Source of the DNA: Paenibacillus sanguinis 2301083 = DSM 16941
Lineage (GTDB): Bacteria > Bacillota > Bacilli > Paenibacillales > Paenibacillaceae
Direction: 5' to 3'
NCBI RefSeq assembly: GCF_000374825.1
Contig: NZ_KB895379.1
Location: 248,001-312,000 of the forward strand
Length of the DNA: 64,000 bases
Shown here: positions 55,243-64,000 of the stretch, piece by piece
Layout: every line of letters starts with the position of its first letter
Position numbering within the stretch: the first letter of the stretch is position 1
Program-made: the position numbers and the translations under genes
Notes under the pieces: model-generated
The model's input: the letters and a program-made list of their open reading frames with translations, nothing else
What the model was told of the DNA's origin: nothing
Databases searched by the model: none

Positions 55243-55974
55243 ATGCATGGAAAAGTAGCTATCATCACCGGGGCCTCACGGGGCATCGGGAGACAAACAG
55301 CCATTCAACTGGCCCAGGCGGGAGCCAAGGTCGTAATCAATTATTCAACCCAGCAGGAAAAGGCGGAAGAAGTGGTGACAAGCATCGTAAAAAGCGGTGG
55401 CGAAGCCTTGGCCGTTCAAGCTGATCTTAGTCAAATTAGTCAGGTGGAGGCCTTGTTCGCAGAGACGATGAGCCGATTCGGCCGCTTAGATATTCTGATT
55501 AATAATGGGGGAATTATGAACAACTACCCTCTTGAGCAGGTGACGGAAGAGATTTTTGACAAGCATTTCTCGATTAATGTGAAAGGGACCTATTTTGCTT
55601 GTCAGCAAGCTATGAAGCATATGGCGCCGGGCGGAGCCATCGTGAATTTCTCCACCTCCGTATCCGGAGCCATGCTGCCAACTTACAGCGTCTACGCAGC
55701 CACCAAAGGAGCCGTCGAGCAACTGACACGACAACTGGCTAAGGAATTTGGACCGCGGAATATTACGATTAACTGTATTGCCCCGGGTCAAGTAGCGACG
55801 GAGCTGTTCCTGACCGGAAAATCTCCGGAGCAAATCGAATCCTTCACGCGGATGAATGCGTTTGGCCGTCTCGGAGAACCTGAAGATATCGCCAGCGCTA
55901 TCGAACTGCTTGTCAGCGATAAGGCGCGTTGGATCACAGGACAAACCCTGAGAGTGAATGGCGGGTTTAATTAA
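55243..55974 (+). CDS. Short-chain dehydrogenase/reductase (FabG-like)
   Basis: 243 residues, classical SDR. Cofactor motif TGASRGIGRQTA (NADP or NAD), NNGG at the end of beta-4 (NNAG is usual), catalytic Ser in NFSTSVSGAML and YSVYAATKGAVEQ with Tyr and Lys. C-terminal RWITGQTLRVNGGFN. Substrate not determined. GGAGGAGAAGG lies before the ATG. Pairs with the divergent AraC-type regulator; together these two and the PadR pair interrupt the rsmB-rlmN string. Confidence 0.93.
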   Translation: MHGKVAIITGASRGIGRQTAIQLAQAGAKVVINYSTQQEKAEEVVTSIVKSGGEALAVQADLSQISQVEALFAETMSRFGRLDILINNGGIMNNYPLEQVTEEIFDKHFSINVKGTYFACQQAMKHMAPGGAIVNFSTSVSGAMLPTYSVYAATKGAVEQLTRQLAKEFGPRNITINCIAPGQVATELFLTGKSPEQIESFTRMNAFGRLGEPEDIASAIELLVSDKARWITGQTLRVNGGFN

Positions 55975-56019
55975 CCGAAATTGTACCACAGGAGAAGTCA
56001 GGTCTTGCCGAGCAGCACA

Positions 56020-56076
56020 CCAATAGCTCCATACAGTCAGTGCTGTGAGAACTGACTGTATGGAGTCCCCTTTTAT
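56020..56076 (+). terminator. Terminator after the SDR gene
   Basis: CTCCATACAGTCAGT (56027-56041) and its perfect complement (56051-56065) form a 15-bp stem; TCCCCTTTT follows. Confidence 0.8.
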
Positions 56077-56117
56077 ATGGCAGCCGTTAGGTATTTCCCT
56101 ATCAGCATTTCCAGTTA

Positions 56118-56789
56118 TCAATGGCTAGAGGGTTTCAAATCAGCCTTGCGGGATAGGCGCTTGAACCATTGGTGCAACAGGATCAAAACAATTGTGACTG
56201 CAAGGCAGGACCAGAAGTTAATCGGAATGGTCCAGATGCCCTCAAACAAGATAGTTGCGTACACAAATCCGCCAACGGCTGCCACATAGGCGGCTATGCC
56301 GACAATAAACCACGATTTATTGCGAAATATAGAAGCTTTAAGCGCGTACAGCACAACCAGGATAGCGATTGCTGCTACAGCGATAATGACCAGAAAGGGC
56401 AGTAAACTGAGGCTTTCCATTTTGAGAGAGGGGATGAAGTAAGAGAGCAACTGGACGATTGTATAAACTGCAAAGAGACTTCCAAGCAAGACAGTTGTAT
56501 TTCTCAATATATCCAGCAGCCAGGACTGCTTGCTTTGATGGGGAATATCAGCAATTAAAGTATCGCAATAGACATGCAGATCGTCACCAAAAACATCCTT
56601 TGCAGATTTGCCATGCTGCTGAGCTTCAATCAGATGTTCCAGCAATTCCAGCAGGATGCTTTCTGTAGCATATTCGGAGCGAGCATTTAGCCGAATGTAT
56701 ATCATGGCGTCTTCATAAACCTTCAGGTTTTCTTTATTTAGAAGCTCACGTCGTTCATTGTTGAGCTTAATCATTTCCGTTGTGTTCAT
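56118..56789 (-). CDS. DUF1129-like integral membrane protein cotranscribed with PadR
   Basis: About 223 residues. The N-terminal 90 are helical and charged (NNERRELLNKENLKVYEDAM, ILLELLEHLIEAQQHGKSAK), resembling the DUF1129/DUF1048 N-terminal domain. Four hydrophobic segments follow (about 92-210). It overlaps the padR 3' end by 23 bases, so the two are translationally coupled. Such pairs in Bacilli often act on membrane stress or lantibiotic response, but no function is proven. GTG 56792 is an equal alternative start. Confidence 0.75.
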   Translation of the reverse strand: MNTTEMIKLNNERRELLNKENLKVYEDAMIYIRLNARSEYATESILLELLEHLIEAQQHGKSAKDVFGDDLHVYCDTLIADIPHQSKQSWLLDILRNTTVLLGSLFAVYTIVQLLSYFIPSLKMESLSLLPFLVIIAVAAIAILVVLYALKASIFRNKSWFIVGIAAYVAAVGGFVYATILFEGIWTIPINFWSCLAVTIVLILLHQWFKRLSRKADLKPSSH

Positions 56790-57117
56790 CACGATTACGG
56801 TTCCTCCTTAAATAAGTGATGGCCTGAGACAACTGGGTCCAGCTTTCGTCAAACAGCCGCAAGGCCTGTTCTCCTTGCTTAGTAAGATGATAGTATTTCC
56901 GGTCCGGCCCACTTGCCGAAGGCTTCATCGTTCCTTCGATCAGCCCGTTTTTCTGCATGCGCAGCAGCAACGGATAAATACTGCCTTCCTTGACCATAGT
57001 CAAGCCTGCTTCATGCAGCTTCTCACTCAATTCATATCCATATACTTCCTTTTCTGAAATGATAGCAAGCATACAGCCCTCAAGCAGACCTTTCAGCATC
57101 TGGCTCTGACTATCCAA
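56767..57117 (-). CDS. PadR-family transcriptional regulator
   Basis: 116 residues. Winged helix with MLAIISEKEVYGYELSEKLH, EGSIYPLLLRMQKNGLIEG and SGPDRKYYHLTKQGEQAL, the PadR pattern, and a short C-terminal dimerisation helix. TTG start, with GGGAG seven bases upstream. Three copies of an 11-base palindrome in its promoter are the likely operator. Confidence 0.93.
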   Translation of the reverse strand: MDSQSQMLKGLLEGCMLAIISEKEVYGYELSEKLHEAGLTMVKEGSIYPLLLRMQKNGLIEGTMKPSASGPDRKYYHLTKQGEQALRLFDESWTQLSQAITYLRRNRNRDEHNGND

Positions 57118-57140
57118 CTCCCGACTCCCCTCTCTCTATA

Positions 57141-57234
57141 TTGCAATGCAAGATACATCGGCGTAAAACAACGCTATATTGCATTACAAGTTAGGTGATG
57201 GCTAAATTGTAGCACACGCTACTTTGCAATGCAA
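57141..57234 (-). promoter_or_regulatory. padR promoter with three TTGCAATGCAA-type operators
   Basis: TTGCAATGCAA occurs at 57141-57151 and 57224-57234 and as TTGCATTACAA at 57179-57189. The farthest copy contains the -35 TTGCAT (57229-57234); TACAAT (57206-57211) is the -10, 17 bases away. A repressor on these sites would cover the -35 and the leader. Confidence 0.75.
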
Positions 57235-57342
57235 GCTAGTAGCGCCATATGATGAATGATGAATACAGTGATGTATACAGACTTAGAATAAGCAACACCG
57301 CCGACAGGATCGCCCGCTTCACCCTGCTAGGCACAGAAGAGA

Positions 57343-57383
57343 AGGCCAGGCTCGCCGAAAACGACAGAGACCCGGCCCTATTT
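57343..57383 (-). terminator. Possible weak terminator after rsmB
   Basis: GGCCAGGCTC (57343-57352) pairs imperfectly with GAGACCCGGCC (57367-57377); pyrimidine-rich sequence follows on the minus strand. The remaining bases to 57240 hold no gene I can support. Confidence 0.35.
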
Positions 57384-57429
57384 TCCTTGCTTTAGCATTA
57401 TAGCAACTTCCTTCGCTATACTGTTACCG

Positions 57430-58821
57430 TCATACTTGCCCCTGCTTCTTGCGTAACCGCGCGATATAAAAGCCGTCGGAATGGGCATCCTGAGGCAGAA
57501 TTTGCAAGCCGATGCTCCCGCGATCCGCCGCCGCTGCCAGCGACTCAGTCTCCCAGGCTGCCGGCTTGTCTGCCGCCAATTCAAACTCTGAGTGGCGACT
57601 CAGGAAGCTGCTCACCATGTCCACATTTTCTCGCGAATCAATGGTACAGGTGCTGTAGACCAGCAGACCACCCGGCTTCAACAAGTCTGCAGCCGTGTCG
57701 AGCAACATCCGTTGAATGCCGGCAATTTCTGCAATATCGCCAGCCGTCTTGGCCCATTTCAGGTCCGGCTTGCGGCGAATCACACCCAGCCCGGAGCAAG
57801 GGGCGTCCAGCAAGACGCGATCAAAGGAATTCAGCTCCAAGCGCTCGGCCAGCTTTGAAGCATCCCCTGTCGCAATATCAATATTGGTCAAACCCAGCCG
57901 GTTCGCCTGATCCTTGACCAGCTTCGCCTTATGAGGATGAATGTCGTTGGCCAGCACCCGACCGCTGCCTTGCAAGATCTCGGCAATATGACAGGCTTTC
58001 CCCCCCGGAGCTGCACAGCAATCCAGCACGGACAGGCCCGGTTCCAGATCCAGTGCTTCGGCTACCAGCATGGAGCTTTCATCCTGTACAGAAATCAACC
58101 CCTCCCGGTACCAGGGAGTAAGGGCCATATTGCCCCCGTCTTCCACTACAATTCCATCCTGGGCAAGCTTGGATGGAGTGGCCGAGATCCCTTGTTCCTT
58201 TAGCAATCGCAGCATGTCTTCCCGGCTGGTCTTTGCCCGGTTTACACGAATACTGATCGAAGGCGGTTCGTTATTGGCACAGCAAATCGCCTCCGTCGTT
58301 GATTCGCCGAACTGCTCCAGCAAGCGCGCTACCAGCCATTCCGGATGCGAATGCTCCAGAGCGATGCGCTGAACAGGACCAAGTTTCTCCGGCAGCTTCA
58401 GCTCCTCCTTACGGCGGAGTACGCTGCGGAGCACCCCGTTAACCATGCCCGAGATCCCTTGATGCCCGCGCTTCTTCGCCAGGTTCACCGCCTCATTGAC
58501 TACCGCGTGCGGGGGAATGCGATCCAGATAATAAAGCTGGTAGAAGCTCATGCGCAGCAAATTGCGAACCCAGGGAGCGAGCTTGCCCATCCCCTTGGTC
58601 ACAAACGGCTCCAGCAGGAAGTCAATCGTATTCAGCCGCTGGATCGTCCCATATACCAGCTCGGTAGCAAGCCCGGCATCAGGCCCGGAAAGGCGAGATT
58701 TCTGCAACGCCCCATTGAGCAGCAGATTGCTGTATGCGCCCTCCTGTTCCACCGCGGTCAGCACTTGCAGCGCTATGCTTCGAGACGTAGCCTTGAGCGG
58801 ACTGCGCCCGCCGCTGCTCAT
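57430..58821 (-). CDS. rsmB: 16S rRNA (cytosine967-C5)-methyltransferase RsmB
   Basis: About 463 residues. The ATG at 58821 overlaps the fmt stop (ATGA), so translation is coupled; an upstream in-frame extension to 58914 lies inside fmt. N-terminal NusB-like domain about 15-150 (LATELVYGTIQRLNTIDFLL, VNEAVNLAKKRG). Methyltransferase domain: LDCCAAPGGKACHIAEIL (SAM), LLDAPCSGLGVIRRKPDLKW with one catalytic cysteine and VYSTCTIDSREN with the other. Confidence 0.96.
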   Translation of the reverse strand: MSSGGRSPLKATSRSIALQVLTAVEQEGAYSNLLLNGALQKSRLSGPDAGLATELVYGTIQRLNTIDFLLEPFVTKGMGKLAPWVRNLLRMSFYQLYYLDRIPPHAVVNEAVNLAKKRGHQGISGMVNGVLRSVLRRKEELKLPEKLGPVQRIALEHSHPEWLVARLLEQFGESTTEAICCANNEPPSISIRVNRAKTSREDMLRLLKEQGISATPSKLAQDGIVVEDGGNMALTPWYREGLISVQDESSMLVAEALDLEPGLSVLDCCAAPGGKACHIAEILQGSGRVLANDIHPHKAKLVKDQANRLGLTNIDIATGDASKLAERLELNSFDRVLLDAPCSGLGVIRRKPDLKWAKTAGDIAEIAGIQRMLLDTAADLLKPGGLLVYSTCTIDSRENVDMVSSFLSRHSEFELAADKPAAWETESLAAAADRGSIGLQILPQDAHSDGFYIARLRKKQGQV

Positions 58822-59792
58822 AAGAGGACCGTCCCTGGCTTCATGACGCCGCCGCGAATGAACTCTTCCGCTTCCATCGCCTTTTTGCCAGCAGGCTGAA
58901 CCCGTGTCAGCCATACAGAACCATCCCCGGTTCTCACTTCGATGCCTTGCGGTGAAAGGCTTAGTACGGTTCCAGGAGCTTGTCCGTTAGTCTGACCACT
59001 AACGGCAGCAGCGACCTCTTTCGCCTTCCCTTGTCCTGCATCAGGCTTGGCAACCGCCCAGACCTTGAACACCTCGCCGTTCCAGGTTGTAAACCCGCCG
59101 GCAAAGGGAACCAGCCCTCGCACCTGATCGTAAATAGCGCGCGAACTAGCTGACCAGTCAATGCGCTCATCCTCGCGCGTCAGGTTGGAAGCATAAGTGG
59201 ATTCCTCGTCATTCTGCGGAATGCGATCAGAGGTTCCTTCGATAATGGCCGGCAGCTGTTCCAGCAACAGCTTGGCCCCGGCTTGACTCAGTTTCTCAAA
59301 CAGCGTCCCCGAGGTATCCTCGTCATCAATTGGGACAACGGCTCTGGCAATCATATCGCCCGTGTCCAGCCCCTCGGCCATATACATCAGGGTGATACCC
59401 GTTTCCTTCTCGCCATTAATGATAGCACGCTGGATTGGTGCACCTCCCCGATACCTGGGAAGTAGCGAACCATGCACATTCAGGCAACCGTATTTCGGGA
59501 GCTCAAGCACACCCTTCGGTAGAATCTGCCCATAGGCAGCCGTCACGATCAAATCAGGCGCCAGCGCAGCCAGCTCCGCAACGGCCTCCGGCGCACGCAT
59601 GCGCACCGGCTGCAATACGGGAAGACCATGCCGCAGCGCGGCTTCCTTCACCGGCGTTGGCGTTAGCACCTTCCTGCGCCCCTGCGGGCGGTCCGGCTGG
59701 GTAACTACGCCCACGATGTTATAACCTGCGTCAAGCAGTCCTTCCAACGAAGGCACGGCAAATGCCGGGGTTCCCATAAACACAATATTCAT
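58818..59792 (-). CDS. fmt: Methionyl-tRNA formyltransferase
   Basis: About 324 residues from MNIVFMGTPAFAVPSLEGLL; AAGGAG of the def 3' end lies 11 bases upstream, and a GTG/ATG pair nearer to it is possible. Formyl-transfer domain with LNVHGSLLPRYRGGAPIQ (catalytic Asn, His) and LDTGDMI (Asp). C-terminal OB domain from about 210 (FAGGFTTWNGEVFKVW). Formylates initiator Met-tRNA, with def next door to remove the formyl group. Confidence 0.97.
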   Translation of the reverse strand: MNIVFMGTPAFAVPSLEGLLDAGYNIVGVVTQPDRPQGRRKVLTPTPVKEAALRHGLPVLQPVRMRAPEAVAELAALAPDLIVTAAYGQILPKGVLELPKYGCLNVHGSLLPRYRGGAPIQRAIINGEKETGITLMYMAEGLDTGDMIARAVVPIDDEDTSGTLFEKLSQAGAKLLLEQLPAIIEGTSDRIPQNDEESTYASNLTREDERIDWSASSRAIYDQVRGLVPFAGGFTTWNGEVFKVWAVAKPDAGQGKAKEVAAAVSGQTNGQAPGTVLSLSPQGIEVRTGDGSVWLTRVQPAGKKAMEAEEFIRGGVMKPGTVLL

Positions 59793-59800
59793 CGCACGCA

Positions 59801-60283
59801 TCACTCCTTCTCTTCACCCTCAGGGGTAATTTCATACACGCGCTCCGCTATGTCCGTGTACAACACACCGTTCAGATGATCAATCTCATGTTGAAACGCC
59901 CGAGCCAGCAATTCTGAGCCGGTATAGGTCACTTTCTTGCCATTGCGGTCAAGTCCCTTTACCGTCACCGTTAACGCCCGTCGTACTTCTCCACGATATC
60001 CCGGGATGCTCAGGCAACCCTCGGAACCAAATTGCTCTCCCTCAGAGGATACAATTTCCGGATTTATCAATTCAATCAATCCATGCTCATCGCCTACATC
60101 CACTACGATGACCCGCTTAAGAATACCGATTTGCGGCGCAGCCAGTCCAACGCCTTCGGCGTCATACATCGTATCTGCCATATCCGTAAGCAGCTTCTGC
60201 ACGTTGGGGGTTATTTTCTTCACTTCCTTGGCAACCTGATGCAGTACCTCATCCGGTTCCTTAACGATAATTCGTATGGCCAT
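59801..60283 (-). CDS. def: Peptide deformylase
   Basis: 160 residues. All three motifs: GVGLAAPQIG, EGCLSIPGYRG (metal-ligand Cys) and FQHEIDHLNGVLY (two metal His and catalytic Glu). The spacing and lack of an insert in the first half fit the type I deformylase. Removes the N-terminal formyl group. GGAAGG precedes the ATG. 70 bases after priA. Confidence 0.98.
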   Translation of the reverse strand: MAIRIIVKEPDEVLHQVAKEVKKITPNVQKLLTDMADTMYDAEGVGLAAPQIGILKRVIVVDVGDEHGLIELINPEIVSSEGEQFGSEGCLSIPGYRGEVRRALTVTVKGLDRNGKKVTYTGSELLARAFQHEIDHLNGVLYTDIAERVYEITPEGEEKE

Positions 60284-60354
60284 GCTGGCACTTCCTTTCC
60301 GTGATCGCCTTGCTTCTTTAAATATATATGTTTATGGTTTGTTATCAGTGTATG

Positions 60355-62922
60355 CTACATCAGCATTTGCGGATCAACATCGATGCTGATCTGCAAGGTG
60401 GCATCCTTCAACTGCTCCAGTGTGGCTGAAGCCACGTCCCGAACAAGATCTACAGCATCCAGGTCACCACGGTATTTTACCATGCATTGAAAGCGATATC
60501 GGTTCTTGATCCGCGGAATAGGTGAGGCTACCGGTCCCAAAATATCGAGAGCAGCCGCTGCAAAACGGTCCAGGCTGCCAAACCACCCTTGGCGCTGGGC
60601 CTTGGCTCGCAAATCGCCGGTAAAATTCTCAGCCATCCGTAGCAGCAAAGGCAGCTTCTCATGCGAGAGCGTAACCAGGATCAGCCGGCTGTATGGCGGA
60701 TAATGCAGCGCCTTGCGGTGTTTCAGTTCATCGCGCACAAAGGCAAGATAATCATGCCCGCTTGCATGAATGATCGAGTAATGATCCGGGATATAAGTTT
60801 GAATGAATACCTCCCCCGGCAATAAATGACGACCTGCTCGTCCGGCCACCTGTGTCAGGAGTTGGAACGTCTTCTCTGCCGAGCGAAAATCAGGAAAGTT
60901 CAGCGCAGTATCGGCAGCGATTACTCCCACTAGCGTCACATCGGGGAAGTCCAAGCCTTTCGCTACCATTTGTGTTCCCAGCAGCACATCGCCCTTCTTC
61001 TCCCGGAAGGCTTGCAGCAGCTTCTCATGCGAGCCCTTCTCGCTGGTCGTATCGACATCCATCCGTATCACACGGATGCCGGGGAAGAGCTTTGCCAGCT
61101 CGTCCTCTACGCGCTGAGTCCCTGTTCCGAAATAACGAATATGCTCACTGCCACACTCCGGACAAACCGCCGGGGCATTCTCGGCGTAACCGCAATAATG
61201 GCAACGTAAATTATTTGATTTCTGATGATAGGTCAGTGAAATATCGCAGTCCGGACAACCCGCCACATAACCGCAGCTGCGGCACATAACAAAGGTCGAG
61301 TATCCGCGACGGTTGAGGAACAGCACTGTCTGTTCCTCTCGCTCCAGCCTTGCGGCAATGCCAGCGTGCAATGAACGGCTGAACATGGAGCGATTCCCTT
61401 CCTTCAGTTCCTCACGCATATCCACGATATGCACGGCTGGCAGCTTGCTTCCCGATGGACGCTGCTTCATCTCCAGCAGAATTGGCGCATACTCCCCAAG
61501 ATCGCCTCCCGCCGAACGCGCGGCATGGTAGCTCTCCAGCGACGGAGTGGCCGAGCCAAGTATCACGGCAGCCCCATGCTGCCGCGCTCTGCGGACAGCT
61601 ACATCGCGCGCATGATATTTGGGCGTTTCCTCCTGCTTATAGGAGGTCTCATGCTCCTCATCCATCACAATGAGACCCAGTTGCTTGAATGGAGCGAAGA
61701 TGGCCGAACGCGCCCCAATGGCCACCTCCACGCGCCCCTCGCGGATTTTGCGCCATTCATCATACCGCTCCCCGCCTGACAAGCGGCTGTGCATCACGGC
61801 CACCTTGCCTCCAAAGCGACCTTTGAACCGCTCCACCATCTGCGGAGTCAAGGAAATCTCGGGGACGAGCACGATCGCCTGTCTGCCCGAGGAAATGCAA
61901 CGCTCGATCGTCTGCAGATAGACTTCGGTTTTACCGCTGCCGGTAACGCCATGCAGCAAGAAGACTTCATGATGACGAGCATCCAGCGCTTGTGCCAGTT
62001 GGTGATACACGACCTCTTGCTCCGGTGTGCGAGTCAAGGGCTCACTGCTCTGGAAGCGCCGTCCAGCATAGGGATCACGAAATACCTCCACATCCTCAAG
62101 ACGAATGTACCCCTTCTCCGCTAGCTTTTTGACGGTTCCCGCAGTTACCTGCAAGGTTGACAGAACCTCCTGCAAGGACAAGGTCATTCCCGCCTCCAGC
62201 AGGAACTGGAGCACTTCCTTCTGTCGACGCGCTTGCCCGGAGAAGGAGGCCAGTGCATCCTGAGCAGCCTGGCCGCTCACGGCAGCCGTTACGCTTTTCA
62301 TCGTTTTTTTGTTAACTTTATCCTTAATGGCCTGGCTCTCCGTTAATACACCACGGCTTATCATATCTTTGATTAATTCCCCGGACTCAGGATACTTGCT
62401 CCCAAGTGAAGTCATCGTCACCTCGCCGGAAGCGGTAATATACCGAATGATGGCCTCTTCCTCTGCCGTAAGCAGCTCAGGGAGCGCCATCCATGGAGCC
62501 TCCTGCACGGCACTGCTATCTCCGGCCGCCTTCTGCCCCGTTTCTGCAGCAGAGACCGCAGCAACACGAATGTAGCGCTCGGCCTTGCCCTTTAAAGCAG
62601 CCGGAATCATAGCTTGCAGCACCTTGATCATGCTACAGGCATACTTGTGACTCATCCATTCCGCCAAGGCTACCAGGTCCGCCGGCAGGGGCGGCACCAG
62701 GTCCAGCAGTTCCTGGATAGGCTTCATCCGCATGCTGTCCATTTCCAAATGCTCATGCAAGGATACCACGAAGCCCTGCACTGTGCGGCGACCAAACGGA
62801 ACACCCACCCGACTCCCAACCTCGATCCATCCCGCAATGGAACCGGGGATTAAATAGTCAAAAGGCCGGTCGGTTTCCCGGCTCGGCACATCGACGATCA
62901 CCTTGGCCATTCGATAAGTCAT
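60355..62922 (-). CDS. priA: Primosomal replication restart helicase PriA
   Basis: 855 residues. The ATG at 62922 overlaps the coaBC stop codon (CGATGA). The 3'-DNA-binding domain is at about 5-100 (IVDVPSRETDRPFDYLIPG), then a winged helix region to about 290. Helicase: LHGVTGSGKTEVYL (Walker A), IVMDEEHETSYKQ (DEEH), ILGSATPSLESY. The zinc-binding insert has eight cysteines in MCRSCGYVAGCPDC ... CHYCGYAENAPAVCPEC. Further GTQMVAKGLDFPDV and QVAGRAGRH. Known: reloads the replisome at broken forks. Confidence 0.97.
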   Translation of the reverse strand: MTYRMAKVIVDVPSRETDRPFDYLIPGSIAGWIEVGSRVGVPFGRRTVQGFVVSLHEHLEMDSMRMKPIQELLDLVPPLPADLVALAEWMSHKYACSMIKVLQAMIPAALKGKAERYIRVAAVSAAETGQKAAGDSSAVQEAPWMALPELLTAEEEAIIRYITASGEVTMTSLGSKYPESGELIKDMISRGVLTESQAIKDKVNKKTMKSVTAAVSGQAAQDALASFSGQARRQKEVLQFLLEAGMTLSLQEVLSTLQVTAGTVKKLAEKGYIRLEDVEVFRDPYAGRRFQSSEPLTRTPEQEVVYHQLAQALDARHHEVFLLHGVTGSGKTEVYLQTIERCISSGRQAIVLVPEISLTPQMVERFKGRFGGKVAVMHSRLSGGERYDEWRKIREGRVEVAIGARSAIFAPFKQLGLIVMDEEHETSYKQEETPKYHARDVAVRRARQHGAAVILGSATPSLESYHAARSAGGDLGEYAPILLEMKQRPSGSKLPAVHIVDMREELKEGNRSMFSRSLHAGIAARLEREEQTVLFLNRRGYSTFVMCRSCGYVAGCPDCDISLTYHQKSNNLRCHYCGYAENAPAVCPECGSEHIRYFGTGTQRVEDELAKLFPGIRVIRMDVDTTSEKGSHEKLLQAFREKKGDVLLGTQMVAKGLDFPDVTLVGVIAADTALNFPDFRSAEKTFQLLTQVAGRAGRHLLPGEVFIQTYIPDHYSIIHASGHDYLAFVRDELKHRKALHYPPYSRLILVTLSHEKLPLLLRMAENFTGDLRAKAQRQGWFGSLDRFAAAALDILGPVASPIPRIKNRYRFQCMVKYRGDLDAVDLVRDVASATLEQLKDATLQISIDVDPQMLM

Positions 62923-64000
62923 CGGCTCGTTCCCGCCACCTTGGAAGCGGCTAATTCCATAATACGAAGAGCCACTTCTTCTTTGGCCATCCGGGGCAAA
63001 GATTGTACCAGACCGGAAGCATCATAAATATTTACGATATTGGTGTCTGTGCCAAAGCCCGCTCCCTGCGCCGTGACATCATTGGCGACGAGGAGATCGC
63101 AGTTTTTGCGCTTCAGCTTGTCCATCGCATGCTGCTCCACATTTTCTGTTTCCGCGGCAAATCCGATCAAATATTGGGAGGTCTTCAGCTTGCCTAGCGT
63201 TTCCAGAATATCAATATTCTTTACCAGTTCAAGTACCAGTGAATCCCCGGTTTTCTTGATCTTTTGCGCTGCAGTTTCTTTAGGGCGATAGTCTGCCACC
63301 GCAGCAGCCTTCACCATGATGTCCGTATCCGCCCACACGGCTTGGACCGCCTCATACATCTCTTGGGCTGAGGATACACGAATCAAGGGAATTCCGGCAG
63401 GCGGCTCAGCCTGCGTATTGCCCGCGATCAGCGTTACCTGCGCACCTAGACGCTTGGCCGCTCTCGCAAGGGCGAAGCCCATCTTGCCGGAAGAATCATT
63501 CGTGATATAACGCACCGGGTCGATCCGCTCCACCGTACCTCCGGCCGTAATCGCTACCCGCTTCCCAGAGAGCGGCTCTTTGTCCAAAGCGGCTTCCCGG
63601 TTAAAATACTCATCTACAACCCGTACCAGTGTTTCCGGCTCTTCCATCCGCCCTTTGCCCGTATAGCCGCAAGCCAGCAGCCCTTCTCCAGGCTCAATCA
63701 TCATAACTCCACGCGATACCAGCTCCGCCAGATTTCGTCTCACTGCAGGGTGCTCGTACATATGCACATTCATGGCTGGCGCTACCATAATCGGCGCCTG
63801 GGTAGCCAAAAGCGTTGTCGACAGCATATCGTCTGCAATGCCCGCTGCCATCTTGCCGATGATATTCGCGGTGGCCGGAGCTACCAGAACCAGGTCAGCC
63901 CAATCAGCCAGACTGATATGAGCAATGGAATTAGCGTGCTTCTCATCGAACGTGTCAGTATAGACCACATTTTTGGACAAAGCTTGCAGCGTTAGCTCTG
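62919..64000 (-). CDS. coaBC: Bifunctional phosphopantothenoylcysteine decarboxylase/ligase CoaBC, start beyond window
   Basis: About 360 of roughly 400 residues are visible; the frame stays open through the window end (ELTLQALSKNVVYTDTFDEK), so the N-terminal 40 residues with the FMN-binding GGIAAYK are missing. The flavoprotein CoaC domain ends near PAMNVHMYEHPAV, AAGIADDMLSTTLLA and LLACGYTGKGRM. The CoaB domain starts about SGKRVAITAGGTVERIDPVR, with KKTGDSLVLELVKNIDIL and GFAAETENV. Makes 4'-phosphopantetheine for coenzyme A. Followed by priA with overlap. Confidence 0.96.
   Translation of the reverse strand, partial: ELTLQALSKNVVYTDTFDEKHANSIAHISLADWADLVLVAPATANIIGKMAAGIADDMLSTTLLATQAPIMVAPAMNVHMYEHPAVRRNLAELVSRGVMMIEPGEGLLACGYTGKGRMEEPETLVRVVDEYFNREAALDKEPLSGKRVAITAGGTVERIDPVRYITNDSSGKMGFALARAAKRLGAQVTLIAGNTQAEPPAGIPLIRVSSAQEMYEAVQAVWADTDIMVKAAAVADYRPKETAAQKIKKTGDSLVLELVKNIDILETLGKLKTSQYLIGFAAETENVEQHAMDKLKRKNCDLLVANDVTAQGAGFGTDTNIVNIYDASGLVQSLPRMAKEEVALRIMELAASKVAGTSR

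Noticed and set aside
57378-57584. Minus-strand frame ending NSIAKEVAIMLKQGK, overlapping the rsmB 3' end
   Set aside because: The coding-like tail is short, in another frame than rsmB, with no start of its own; probably chance.

Overview
The window comes from a low-to-mid GC, endospore-forming Firmicute, most likely Paenibacillus or a close relative. Evidence: sporulation genes spoVM and spoVIF, copper-amine-oxidase-type N-terminal domains on secreted proteins, a YesM/AraC two-component pair inside a sugar ABC operon, a metG T-box, and the Bacillus-type order coaBC-priA-def-fmt-rsmB ... rlmN-stp-prkC-rsgA-rpe-spoVM // rpmB. Almost every gene lies on the minus strand. Plus-strand genes are fnr, msrAB, rpmB and one SDR gene. 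All assignments are by reading; no database search was run.

Layout. 1-6.3 kb: start of a patatin-like gene cut by the window edge, a secreted glycosidase-like protein, mntR, and a zinc-uptake operon znuA-znuC-znuB that also carries a ccdA-like gene and has a Zur-type box in its promoter. A decayed response-regulator gene lies just upstream of znuA. 6.5-9.7 kb: metG behind a T-box leader, yidD and a Fur-family (Zur-like) regulator. 9.7-16.1 kb: a 5'-truncated sugar-isomerase-like gene, a 1101-residue secreted glycerophosphodiesterase with a structured leader, and a secreted copper-amine-oxidase-domain protein. 16.3-24.7 kb: a six-gene operon of solute-binding lipoprotein, two permeases, sensor kinase, AraC-type regulator and NagZ-like glycosidase, suggesting uptake and breakdown of GlcNAc- or muropeptide-type sugars.

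24.8-36 kb is an anaerobic block: pflB-pflA, adhE, fnr (with C-terminal Fe-S cysteines) and nirB-nirD-nirC. Fnr-type palindromes (TGTGA-N6-TCACA) stand upstream of pflB, adhE and nirB, two of them centred close to -41.5 from a TATGAT -10. 36-42 kb: a one-domain flavoprotein with a YodB-like HxlR regulator, a TerC-family gene behind a yybP-ykoY manganese riboswitch, fused msrA-msrB, yitT behind an unassigned tandem-hairpin leader, a short Crp-type regulator and a methionine aminopeptidase.

42-64 kb is the conserved housekeeping run: spoVIF, recG, a DegV/FakB gene and fakA, then rpmB, spoVM, rpe, rsgA, prkC, stp, rlmN, (AraC, SDR, DUF1129-like, PadR), rsmB, fmt, def, priA and coaBC (cut by the window end). 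The slot between fakA and rpmB, where Bacillus carries the Asp23-family gene yloU, holds what looks like a frameshifted remnant of it. A 3.3 kb block of regulators and an oxidoreductase separates rsmB from rlmN.
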